64,000 nt of DNA from Streptomyces cirratus (GTDB taxonomy: Bacteria > Actinomycetota > Actinomycetes > Streptomycetales > Streptomycetaceae). The stretch lies in the NCBI RefSeq assembly GCF_014650775.1, contig NZ_BMVP01000011.1, positions 1 through 64,000 on the forward strand. The letters run 5' to 3'. Positions within the stretch are counted from its first letter, which is position 1. The number at the start of each line of letters is the position of its first letter. Below the pieces are notes generated by a model. That model saw nothing but the letters and a program-made list of their open reading frames with translations. It did not search any database and had not been told where the DNA came from. The translations under genes were made by a program, and so were the position numbers. This document shows positions 18,503-28,247 of the stretch, one piece after another.

Positions 18503-19234
18503 CTCCGCCGGCCGCACCCCGGCCCGCCGGGCCAGTGCCACCGCCGCGAGCGTGGAGTGCACCCCGAGCTTGCCCAGGACGTTCTGCATGTGGGTGCGGA
18601 CGGTGTGCGGGGACAGGAACAGCCGCGCCGCCACGTCCTTGCGGCCCAGTCCGGCCACCATGCAGCGCAGCACCTCGTGCTCGCGCGGCGTCAGCGACTC
18701 CACCAGCCGTTCGCTGTCCGTACGGTGCTTGCGCGCCGCGGTCAGCTCCCGCAGGACCCCGGTCAGCAGGGCGGGCGGCAGGTGGGTCTCCTCCCGCAGG
18801 ACGCCTCTGATGACGGCCAGCAGCCGCGAGAGCGAACAGTCCTTGGCGACCCAGCCGGAGGCCCCCGCCTGGAGCGCGAGCGCGGCCCGGCGGGGGTCGT
18901 CACGTTCGGCGAGGACCACCGTACGCACCCCCGGATGCGCCGTGCGCACGCTCGCGACCAGCGCGATCCCGTCCGCGCCGGGGGGCGCGGGCGGTGGTGC
19001 GGAGCCCGGTGCGCGCTGTACGGGTACGGTCCCCGCGGCAGCGCCCAGGTCGGCGTCGACGAGCATGACGTCGAAGCGGCGGCCCTCGGCCGCGGCGCGT
19101 TCGAGGCAGCGCGCGGCGGCGGGAGCACTGCCGGCCGCGGACACGTCCACGTCCGGCTCGGCCGCGAGCGCGGCCGCGAGAGATTCGGCGAAGATGCGGT
19201 GATCGTCGACGACGAGAACGCGGATACGAACCAC
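18461..19234 (-). CDS. LuxR-type response regulator with interrupted receiver domain
   Basis: The 257-residue protein has a receiver start (VLVVDDHRIFAESLAAAL), a possible phospho-Asp in DVMLVDADL and the Lys in GWVAKD, then a LuxR HTH (LTPREHEVLRCMVAGLGRKD, then SPHTVRTHMQNVLGKLGVHS). Directly after the phospho-Asp strand there is an extra Pro/Ala-rich insert of about 20 residues (around APGSAPPPAPPGADG), and the usual Thr/Ser is Ala in VVLAERD. The GTG at 19234 is preferred because GGGGG precedes it; a GTG at 19246 is also possible. No kinase is adjacent. Its 3' end overlaps tamR by 42 bp in convergent orientation. Confidence 0.85.
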   Translation of the reverse strand: MVRIRVLVVDDHRIFAESLAAALAAEPDVDVSAAGSAPAAARCLERAAAEGRRFDVMLVDADLGAAAGTVPVQRAPGSAPPPAPPGADGIALVASVRTAHPGVRTVVLAERDDPRRAALALQAGASGWVAKDCSLSRLLAVIRGVLREETHLPPALLTGVLRELTAARKHRTDSERLVESLTPREHEVLRCMVAGLGRKDVAARLFLSPHTVRTHMQNVLGKLGVHSTLAAVALARRAGVRPAELAGDVVERSGQPA

Positions 19235-19599
19235 GAAAACCCCCACGGGTCGGGGAACGGACGACGGCGGGTACGGCGCCCGGACCGGGTGGTGATCCGC
19301 AGCAGCCGCGGCCGCCGCCGAGACATCTCTGCACTACCCCGGAGCGGACGCCGTACCCGGCGTATCTCGACCCCTGAATCAACACCGGCCCCCACCGGTG
19401 TCACGCATCAGCGTAGAGCGGCCGGGCTCCGGCGGTTGGCCGAATAGCGGAAGTTTTTCGAGGGATTTTGCGACGCGGAGGCCCCGAACCGCCCTTGGGG
19501 TGGCCGGAATTCACCTATCCGCGTGACCCGGCGGACGGTCCGGGGCCCGGGGCGTGCCACGGGCAGTTGCACGGGGGGCGGTTCACCCGGCGTACGCAC
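19235..19599. other. Intergenic region upstream of the LuxR-type regulator
   Basis: No gene is supported here; the open frames lack typical third-position bias or motifs. It should contain the promoter of the regulator at 18461-19234. An AT-richer patch lies at 19441-19470. Confidence 0.6.
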
Positions 19600-19626
19600 G
19601 CCGGGCGCCCGCGCAGGGCGCCCGGC
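19600..19626 (-). terminator. Likely galE terminator
   Basis: A perfect 11-bp stem GCCGGGCGCCC / GGGCGCCCGGC with a GCGCA loop lies about 145 nt after the galE stop. Confidence 0.65.
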
Positions 19627-19693
19627 GACAGCGCACGGAGAACCGGTGCGCGCCCCTGTCCGCGGCGCGCCCCATGCCCGATCGGAAGGTGCG

Positions 19694-19765
19694 GGCCGGT
19701 CGGAAGGGTGCGGCCGGTCAGGAGGGTACGGCCGGTCAGGAGGGTACGGCCGGTCGGAAGGGTAC
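19694..19765. repeat. 18-bp tandem repeat (4 units) downstream of galE
   Basis: Four consecutive 18-bp units start at 19694, 19712, 19730 and 19748. They occur in two subtypes, GGCCGGTCGGAAGGGTNC and GGCCGGTCAGGAGGGTAC, in the order A-B-B-A. A decayed fifth unit (19766-19783) contains the galE stop codon, so the repeat seems to have expanded from the gene's 3' end. It is non-coding on present evidence. Confidence 0.85.
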
Positions 19766-19771
19766 GCCCGG

Positions 19772-20731
19772 TCAGGAGTGGTTGCGGCGCGCGAAGTTCC
19801 AGGCGTCCGTCACGATGCCGGTGAGGTCGGAGCGGGTGGGGGTCCAACCGAGGCGCTCGTGCGCCGTGCGGGCGGAGGCCACCAGCACCGCCGGGTCGCC
19901 CGCGCGGCGCGGGGCGACGACCTCGGGGATCTCCCGGCCGGTGACCTTGCGGACGGTCTCGATGACCTCGCGGACCGAGAAGCCGTTGCCGTTGCCGAGG
20001 TTGCAGATGAGGTGTTCGCCCTCGGCGGCGACGCGCAGCGCCGAAAGGTGGGCCTGTGCGAGGTCCGCGACGTGGATGTAGTCGCGGACGCAGGTCCCGT
20101 CGGGGGTCGGATAGTCGTCGCCGAACACCGAGATGGACTCGCGCTGTCCGAGCGCGACCTGCAGCACCAGCGGGATCAGGTGCGTCTCGGGGTCGTGCCG
20201 CTCGCCGAACTCCCCGTAGGCACCCGCCACGTTGAAGTAGCGCAGCGACACCGCCGCCAGGCCGTGTGCCACGCACTCGCCCGCGATCATGTGGTCGACG
20301 GCGAGCTTGGAGGCGCCGTAGGGGTTGGTCGGCGCGGTCACCGACGTCTCCGTCAGCAGGCCTTCGGTGGGCTCGCCGTAGGTGGCGGCGGTGGAGGAGA
20401 AGACGAGCTTGCGCACGCCCGCCCCGCGCATCGCGGTCAGCAGGGCGAGGGTGCCGCCGACGTTGTTGTCCCAGTACTTGCCGGGGTTCACGACCGACTC
20501 GCCGACCTGCGAGGAGGCCGCGAAGTGCAGTACGGCGTCGAAGGAGGGGTCCAGGTACCGGGCGGCGTCCTGGATCCGCCCGTCGATCAGGGTGGCGCCC
20601 GCGGGGACGCCCTCTCCGAAGCCGGTGGAGAAGTTGTCGAGGACGGTCACCTCGTGGCCGGCTTCCAGGAGGTGGGCGGCGACGACGCCGCCCACGTATC
20701 CGGCGCCGCCCGTGACCAGGTACTTGCTCAC
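19772..20731 (-). CDS. galE: UDP-glucose 4-epimerase
   Basis: GalE interconverts UDP-glucose and UDP-galactose using tightly bound NAD. The 319-residue protein has LVTGGAGYVGG, the FSSTAATYGEP serine strand, YGASK catalytic Tyr/Lys, LRYFNVAGAYGEFGE and RDYIHVADLAQAH. A GAGAGG precedes the GTG at 20731. There is no galT or galK next to it; two LuxR-type regulator genes flank it on the same strand. Confidence 0.95.
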   Translation of the reverse strand: MSKYLVTGGAGYVGGVVAAHLLEAGHEVTVLDNFSTGFGEGVPAGATLIDGRIQDAARYLDPSFDAVLHFAASSQVGESVVNPGKYWDNNVGGTLALLTAMRGAGVRKLVFSSTAATYGEPTEGLLTETSVTAPTNPYGASKLAVDHMIAGECVAHGLAAVSLRYFNVAGAYGEFGERHDPETHLIPLVLQVALGQRESISVFGDDYPTPDGTCVRDYIHVADLAQAHLSALRVAAEGEHLICNLGNGNGFSVREVIETVRKVTGREIPEVVAPRRAGDPAVLVASARTAHERLGWTPTRSDLTGIVTDAWNFARRNHS

Positions 20732-20864
20732 TGCTGCTGCCTCTCGCGGGGGAACGCACACGGGAACGCGTGCAGGGTCCGGCTTACCGGATCGCACGCC
20801 TCCGGGGAAATCCGCGGGGACGCCCTGCCCGCAATCGCCCGGAAAGCGGACCCCGGCCCGCCCC

Positions 20865-21566
20865 TCAGCCCTCGGCGGGCGGCGGCCACACCGGCGGCGC
20901 GGGCGGGGCCGCCCGGTCCAGGAGGCCGGTACGGGCAGCGAGCGCGGCCGCCTCCAGCCGCGAGCCCACGCCCAGCTTCATCAGGACCCGCTGGACGTGC
21001 GTACGCGCCGTGCTCGGCGCGATGGCCATGCCCGCCGCGATGAGCCGGGTGTCCTCGCCCTCCGCTACCCGGACCAGTACCTCCACCTCGCGCGGCGTGA
21101 GCATCCGCAGCAGCCGGCTTCCCTCGTCGTCGGGCTGGGCGGCGGGGTTGAGCAGCTCCGCGAAGGCGCTCTGCAACAGCTGCGGGGAGATGGCGACCTC
21201 CCCCGCCCGCGCCTTGGCCAGGGCCCGTTCCACGCCCTCGATGCGCTCGTCGTGGCGTACGTACCCGCAGGCGCCCGCGGCGAAGGCGGCGGCGATCCCG
21301 CGCGGGTTCGGCACCGGGCCGAGGACCACGACGGCGATCTGCGGGCGCTCGCGCCTGATGCGGACGACGGGTTCGAAGACGGCCGGCTCGGCCGGGGTGG
21401 CGGTACCGAAGAGGCAGACCTCGGGGGCGCGGCTGATGACCAGTTCGGCCGCTCCGGCGGCCGGCGCGGCGGCGGCGAGGACCCGGTGGCCCCGCAGTTT
21501 GAGGGCCGAGGCGAGCGCCTCGGCCAGCAGGCGGTGCTCGTCGACCACCATGACCCGTACGCCCAT
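20865..21566 (-). CDS. LuxR-type regulator with a degenerate, phospho-Asp-less receiver
   Basis: The 233-residue protein starts like a receiver (VMVVDEHRLLAEALASALK), but the strand that should carry the phospho-Asp reads EVCLFGTATP, so the Asp is missing. The Thr/Ser and Lys switch residues are also replaced (VVVLGPVP and GYVRHDE). The LuxR HTH is intact (LTPREVEVLVRVAEGEDTRL, then APSTARTHVQRVLMKLGVGS). It should therefore act without classical phosphorylation, like other atypical actinomycete regulators. A GGGAGG site supports the ATG at 21566. Confidence 0.88.
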   Translation of the reverse strand: MGVRVMVVDEHRLLAEALASALKLRGHRVLAAAAPAAGAAELVISRAPEVCLFGTATPAEPAVFEPVVRIRRERPQIAVVVLGPVPNPRGIAAAFAAGACGYVRHDERIEGVERALAKARAGEVAISPQLLQSAFAELLNPAAQPDDEGSRLLRMLTPREVEVLVRVAEGEDTRLIAAGMAIAPSTARTHVQRVLMKLGVGSRLEAAALAARTGLLDRAAPPAPPVWPPPAEG

Positions 21567-21697
21567 GAGGGCAACCTCCCCCGTTCCTCCTGACCCGGCA
21601 AGCTACACGCTTGTTCGACGGGGCGTGCCGGTTACCGCGCGAAAGCCCCCGGAAGCGTCGGGTCGTCCGGGGGCTCGCGTGCGCGGGGGTTCGTCGG

Positions 21698-23554
21698 TCA
21701 GTTGGCGATGAAGGACACGAACAGGTGCTCCGGTTCACTGGTGCTGGAGTAGGGCTTGCGGACCATCGTGCGGGCGATGAACAGGTGCCCGTTGTGGTAG
21801 CGGAACTCCGAGTGGTCGACCACGAACTGCGTCTCGGCGCTGTGGACGGCCTTGTCCGACGGGTTCTGCATCAGGACGGTCTGCTTCATCGTCTTGCCGT
21901 CGATGCTGACGATCTGGCCGCCCCCGTCGTAAGGGGGCTCCTTGTAGGCGATGATGTTCGACCCGTCCATGCGCAGCGGGTACATCGTGTACCGCTCACC
22001 GGCGTCGGCGCGGTCGGTGGTGCCCTTGCCGGTCTCCAGGTCGAAGGAGACGATCTCGTTGGTGCGGCCGATGGAGCCGGCCGCACCCTGGTGCTCGTAG
22101 GTGGGGAGGTAGACCTTGCCGTTGCCGACGACCATGCCGGAGCACTGCTCGACCTCGGTGGCGGGGCAGTCGGGCCCGTAGTTGCCGCTGGAGAGCCCGA
22201 TGCGGGACTTGAGCTGGCCGGCGTCGTCGATGACGAACAGGTCGCTGACGTTGGTGGCGTTCTTGGCGGTGTTGCCGACGTTGGCGGCGACGATGAGCGG
22301 CTTGGTGGAGATGATGCCCGCCCACTCGATGCCGGGGGCCAGCTTGTACGAGGCCTTCGGCGCGCCGGTCGCCGGGTCGAGGGACTGCGCGAAGAGGGTC
22401 TGGTTGGGGTCGCGGCCGCACTTGCGGAGCACGGCGAGGGCTTCGCCGCCCGCGTAGCCGAGGTCGTAGCAGCCGTCCGCGTCGGCCTTGGGCGTCCACA
22501 GCGACTTGCCGTCGGCGAGGTTCCAGGCGGCGCCGCCGCCCAGGCCGCCGGCGGCGACGGTCTGGCCGCTGAGGGTGACCTCGGTGAAGGGGACGGGCTT
22601 GTCGCCGTTGGTCTGGGACTTGGCGGTGCCGGACCAGACGAGCTTGCCGGCGTCGAGGTCGATGACGCCGACCTGGGTGCACCGGGGGTACTTGTTGCTG
22701 TCGTTGGCCATGCCCTCCTGGAAGAGGATGGCCGTCTTGTTGCCGCTGACGTGCTTGGTCGCACCGCAGACCTGGGCGGGGAGCGGGATCTCCCACTTCT
22801 TGCCGCCGTCTACGAGGTTGTAGCCGACGACCTTGGCCAGGTCGGACTTGACGTAGGTGGTGTCGGTGAGCCAGGAGCCGTCGACGGAGACGACGTCGTC
22901 GGGCGCCGGGCTGGGGACGTTGACCAGGGTCCGCGACTTGGTGTTGGCCGGGACCTTCTCCGTGCCGCCCGAGGGCGCGGGTCCCTTGTCGCTGCCCGGG
23001 GAGCCGCTGGGGCCGCCGTTGGCGGTGGGCTGCGTGCCGCCACCGCCACCCTGGTCGGAGACGTACAAGAAGCCGCCGCCGATGATGAGGACCATGGCCA
23101 GCAGCGCGGCGCCGACGATCATCAGCTGGGTGCGCTTGTCGCCGCCGCCCGCTCCGCCCTGGCCGACGGCCTGGTGCGGCGTCGTGGGGAAGCCGGCGGG
23201 CTGCTGCTGGGGGTAGCCGTAGCCGGCCGGTGCCTGCGGCGGGTAGCCGTAGGAGGGCTGGCCGGGCGCGGCGGCCGGGGGCTGCTGCGGAACCGTCGGC
23301 GGCATGGGCGGGACCGGCGGGGGCGCGCCGTAGCCGCCGGGCGGCGGCTGGTTGGGCGGCGGGGGCGCGCCGTAGCCGCCCTGGGGCGGCTGGTTCGGCG
23401 GCGGGGGCGCGCCGTAGCCGCCGGCGGGCGGCTGGTTGGGCGGCGGGGGCGCGCCGTAGCCGCCGGCGGGCGGCTGGTTGGGCGGCGGGGGCGCGCCGTA
23501 GCCGCCGGCGGGCGGCTGGTTGGGCGGCGGCGGCGGGGTACTGGGCGTGCTCAT
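21698..23554 (-). CDS. Membrane-anchored PQQ-like beta-propeller protein with Pro/Gly/Tyr repeats
   Basis: The 618-residue protein has a cytoplasmic N-terminus with five 14-residue repeats PPPPNQPP(A/Q/P)GGYGA (8-77), more Pro/Tyr/Gln sequence, one transmembrane segment (LMIVGAALLAMVLIIGGGFLYV, about 144-165) and an extracytoplasmic part with tryptophan-docking-like strands (e.g. KLVWSGTAKS, GKSLWTPK), suggesting a PQQ-type propeller. Cys pairs suggest disulfides. It is a paralog of the next gene (23598-25235), 43 bp upstream, and probably in one operon. A signal-sensing or scaffold role is plausible but unproven. Confidence 0.8.
   Translation of the reverse strand: MSTPSTPPPPPNQPPAGGYGAPPPPNQPPAGGYGAPPPPNQPPAGGYGAPPPPNQPPQGGYGAPPPPNQPPPGGYGAPPPVPPMPPTVPQQPPAAAPGQPSYGYPPQAPAGYGYPQQQPAGFPTTPHQAVGQGGAGGGDKRTQLMIVGAALLAMVLIIGGGFLYVSDQGGGGGTQPTANGGPSGSPGSDKGPAPSGGTEKVPANTKSRTLVNVPSPAPDDVVSVDGSWLTDTTYVKSDLAKVVGYNLVDGGKKWEIPLPAQVCGATKHVSGNKTAILFQEGMANDSNKYPRCTQVGVIDLDAGKLVWSGTAKSQTNGDKPVPFTEVTLSGQTVAAGGLGGGAAWNLADGKSLWTPKADADGCYDLGYAGGEALAVLRKCGRDPNQTLFAQSLDPATGAPKASYKLAPGIEWAGIISTKPLIVAANVGNTAKNATNVSDLFVIDDAGQLKSRIGLSSGNYGPDCPATEVEQCSGMVVGNGKVYLPTYEHQGAAGSIGRTNEIVSFDLETGKGTTDRADAGERYTMYPLRMDGSNIIAYKEPPYDGGGQIVSIDGKTMKQTVLMQNPSDKAVHSAETQFVVDHSEFRYHNGHLFIARTMVRKPYSSTSEPEHLFVSFIAN
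23324..23533 (-). repeat. 42-bp in-frame tandem repeat encoding PPPPNQPPxGGYGA
   Basis: Five 42-bp units encode the proline-rich N-terminal repeats of the propeller protein. Three units are identical at the protein level and two differ at one residue. Length variation between strains is likely. Confidence 0.85.
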
Positions 23555-23597
23555 GGGGGGATCTACTGCCTCTCGGTGGGCGGCTCGTTGGACTCGT

Positions 23598-25235
23598 TCA
23601 CTTGCCGAAGGCCATCAGGAGCTTCTCGTCCTTGCCGTCGGCCTGCAGACGGGTGACGGACAGGAAGAACCGGCCGTCCACGTAGTCGAGCTCCGGGGAG
23701 TAGAACGCGCTCTCTACCTTCGAGGCCGCCCCCGACGGATTGTGCAGCAGCACGGTCGGGTTGCCGCCTGCGGCCGGGACGGCGACGATCTCGCCGCCCT
23801 TGTCGGAGGACAGGCTCTTGCGGTAGGCGATCAGCCGGCCCTTCTCGGCCCCGAGCGGGGCCAGGAAGGTGTTGTCCCCGGAAGGGGTGCGCCACTTCGC
23901 CTTGCCGCTGCCCAGGTCGAAGGCGACGATCTCGTTGGACTTGCCGCCCGTCGCGGACGCGGTCGCCAGGTAGAGGGTGTCGTCGGCGACGGCGGAGGTG
24001 CCGCAGCCCTGCCGGCCTTCGTCGCCCCCGGGGCAGATGCCGAACGATCCTTCGGCGGACATGCTGGCGCGCTTTTGCCCGTCGGGGCCCAGGGAGAGGA
24101 TCGCCCGTTGCTTGGTGTCGCGGTTGCCGACGTCGATGACGAGGGGGTCCACGGAGTAGACGCTGCTGACGGTGAAGCCCTTGGGCAGGCGGTAGGTCCA
24201 GCTCTTCTTGCCGGTGGCCGGGTCGGCGCCCTGGACCTCGGCGGTGCGGTCCGCGTCCTCGCAGGTGGCGAGGCCGATCATCTTGGTGCCGCCGCCGATG
24301 TAGGCATGCGGCTTGCAGCCCTCGGGGACGTTGCCGGTGAAGAGCTTGTCGCCGGTGCTGATCTTGTAGGCGGTGCTGGAGATGAGGCGGTTGACGGTGA
24401 CCGTGTCGCCGACGATGCTCGGGTAGGCGCTGATGGCGGTGTCGAAGAGGTTCTGCTGTTCGACGGTCTTCGTCCAGCCCTCCTTGCCCGACTTGAGGTC
24501 GATCAGCTTCAACTGGTTGCAGTCGGCGGTGTCGCTGTCGTCCTGCTTGAGCAGGACGGCGGTCTTGCCGTCGCCGGTGGTCTGGTCGGTGCTGCCGCAG
24601 ACATCGGAGGGGAAGTCGAGCTTCCACTTCTGCTTGCCGTCGGTGACCTGATAGCCGACGAGGGACTTGCCCACCGCCTTGACGACGGAGTCGCCGACGA
24701 CCCACTGGCCCTTGGAGGGGATGCCGGCGCCCGGACCGTCGATCTTCGCGCTCTTGTACCAGAGGACCTTGTCCTCGCCGGGCCCCCGGCCCGCGTTGAA
24801 GTCCTGTTGCTCGCCGGCGCCGTTGCCGCTGCCGTCGCCCGTGTCGACGGAGGGCGAGCCGGAGGGCTTGTCGTCGGCGGACGTACTGCCCTGTGCGACG
24901 GGCTGCTTGGGGGAGCCGCCGCCGTCCCGGCCGAAGGCGAAGTAGGCGCCGGTGCCGAGGACGAGCGTGGCGGCCACGGCGGCGGCGATGATGACGACCG
25001 GCTTCCGGTTGCCCGGGACGCCGGGGGCACCCGGCGCGCCGGGAACGCCCTGGGGCGGCGGCGGGAAGCCGTAGCCGGGCTGCGGGAACTGCTGCTGCGG
25101 GGCCGTCGCGGGCTGCTGGGCGTACGGGTTCCCGCCCGGCGGCGGAACGTACCCGGGCTGCGGCGGGCCGGGCAGGTGGCCGTAACCGGAAGGCGGTGGC
25201 GGCTGGTTCGGCGGCGGCTGGGGCGGCTCGGTCAT
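23598..25235 (-). CDS. Membrane-anchored PQQ-like beta-propeller protein (paralog)
   Basis: The 545-residue protein has the same build as its downstream neighbour: a Pro/Gly/Tyr/Gln-rich cytoplasmic start, one transmembrane helix (PVVIIAAAVAATLVLGTGAYFAF), an acidic/Ser linker and a propeller-like domain with motifs such as GKKSWTYRLPKG, GSGKAKWRTPSG and paired Cys. The proline-rich region lacks the tidy 14-residue repeat of its paralog. The ATG at 25235 has GAAGG upstream. Function is unknown. Confidence 0.8.
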   Translation of the reverse strand: MTEPPQPPPNQPPPPSGYGHLPGPPQPGYVPPPGGNPYAQQPATAPQQQFPQPGYGFPPPPQGVPGAPGAPGVPGNRKPVVIIAAAVAATLVLGTGAYFAFGRDGGGSPKQPVAQGSTSADDKPSGSPSVDTGDGSGNGAGEQQDFNAGRGPGEDKVLWYKSAKIDGPGAGIPSKGQWVVGDSVVKAVGKSLVGYQVTDGKQKWKLDFPSDVCGSTDQTTGDGKTAVLLKQDDSDTADCNQLKLIDLKSGKEGWTKTVEQQNLFDTAISAYPSIVGDTVTVNRLISSTAYKISTGDKLFTGNVPEGCKPHAYIGGGTKMIGLATCEDADRTAEVQGADPATGKKSWTYRLPKGFTVSSVYSVDPLVIDVGNRDTKQRAILSLGPDGQKRASMSAEGSFGICPGGDEGRQGCGTSAVADDTLYLATASATGGKSNEIVAFDLGSGKAKWRTPSGDNTFLAPLGAEKGRLIAYRKSLSSDKGGEIVAVPAAGGNPTVLLHNPSGAASKVESAFYSPELDYVDGRFFLSVTRLQADGKDEKLLMAFGK

Positions 25236-25308
25236 CAGCGCATACCTTCGGCGTGGGACGGTCGTGACGGGAGAATGACCTTTCTATCACTGACGCCGCG
25301 CATACATC

Positions 25309-25347
25309 GGGCCGGTCCACGCCCTGTTCCCAAGGGAGGACCGGCCC
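25309..25347 (-). terminator. Terminator after the ABC-F gene
   Basis: GGGCCGGTCC (25309-25318) pairs perfectly with GGACCGGCCC (25338-25347), with an inner CCC/GGG pairing in the loop, 47 nt downstream of the ABC-F stop. Confidence 0.7.
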
Positions 25348-25393
25348 GTGACGTGGCCGTTATCCGGTCGGCCGGCGACCGGAGGTGGCCGGA

Positions 25394-27202
<1,809 letters not shown>

Positions 27203-27257
27203 CAGACGCGCTCCAGGTGCGGGGTCCCCCCGGCCGGTGTCCGGGAGAGGGTGTGGA

Positions 27258-28247
27258 TCAGCCCCTCAGCCTAACCCTCCCGGACGGCCCGGAGACGACG
27301 GTGGCTCCCGGGGCGGGACCGTCGGCCACACGGGTGGCGCGGCAGGTCCCGGAGGCTTCGAGGGCGGCGGCGACCGCGGCGGCCGACGCCGCATCACGGA
27401 CCAGGAACGCGGTGGTGGGGCCGGAGCCGGAGACCAGGGCGGCCAGCGCTCCGGCGCCGGTGCCCGCCGCGAGGGTGTCGGCGAGAGCGGGCCGCAGCGA
27501 CAGGGCGGCGGGCTGGAGGTCGTTGGCCAGGGTCGCGGCGAGCGCGTCGGCGTCGCCCGAGGCGAGGGCGGCCAGCAGGTCCGGGGACGCCTGCGGGGCC
27601 GGGACTTCCCGGCCGGCGGTGAGCCGGTCGAACTCGCGGAACACGGCCGGGGTGGACAGCCCGCCGTCGGCGACCGCGAACACCCAGTGGAAGGTCCCCG
27701 CCGGGACCGGCGTGAGGACCTCCCCCCGGCCCGTTCCGAGCGCCGCCCCGCCGACCAGGCTGAACGGCACGTCGCTGCCCAGCTCGGCGCAGATGTCCAG
27801 CAGCTGCGCGCGCGGGGTGTCCAGGCCCCACAGCCGGTCGCAGGCCAGGAGGGCCGCCGCGCCGTCCGCGCTGCCTCCGGCCATGCCACCCGCCACGGGG
27901 ATGTTCTTCGCGATGTGCAGGTGCACGGACGGGGCGAGGCCGCTGCGCTCGGCGAGGATCTCGGCGGCGCGGGCGGCGAGGTTGCTGCGGTCCAGGGGCA
28001 CCTGGTCGGCGTCGGGGCCTTCGCAGGTCACCGTCAGCCCGTCGGCGGGGGCCGCGGTGACCTCGTCGTACAGGGACACCGCAAGGAAGACGTTCGCCAG
28101 GTCGTGGAAGCCGTCGGACCGGGCGGCGCCGACCGCGAGACGGACGTTGACCTTCGCCGGGACCCGTACGGTCACGGAGCTGCTCACGGAACTGCTCGCG
28201 GAGTCGCTCACGGGGCCGCTCAGCGGGTGGTTCGCGGCGCGGCTCAC
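27258..28247 (-). CDS. ispE: 4-(cytidine 5'-diphospho)-2-C-methyl-D-erythritol kinase
   Basis: IspE phosphorylates CDP-ME in the MEP isoprenoid pathway. The protein of up to 329 residues is a GHMP kinase with VRVPAKVNVRLAVG, NIPVAGGMAGGSADGAAALLA (ATP loop), GSDVPFSLVGGAALGTGRGE and GSGPTTAFLV. The GTG at 28247 overlaps the rsmA stop by 4 nt, giving translational coupling, though it adds a Ser-rich N-terminal tail; a later start near VTVRVPAK is possible. In many bacteria ispE follows rsmA, as here. Confidence 0.95.
   Translation of the reverse strand: MSRAANHPLSGPVSDSASSSVSSSVTVRVPAKVNVRLAVGAARSDGFHDLANVFLAVSLYDEVTAAPADGLTVTCEGPDADQVPLDRSNLAARAAEILAERSGLAPSVHLHIAKNIPVAGGMAGGSADGAAALLACDRLWGLDTPRAQLLDICAELGSDVPFSLVGGAALGTGRGEVLTPVPAGTFHWVFAVADGGLSTPAVFREFDRLTAGREVPAPQASPDLLAALASGDADALAATLANDLQPAALSLRPALADTLAAGTGAGALAALVSGSGPTTAFLVRDAASAAAVAAALEASGTCRATRVADGPAPGATVVSGPSGRVRLRG

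Noticed and set aside
19694..19765. CRISPR array
   Set aside because: The 18-bp units are contiguous without spacers and no cas genes are nearby.
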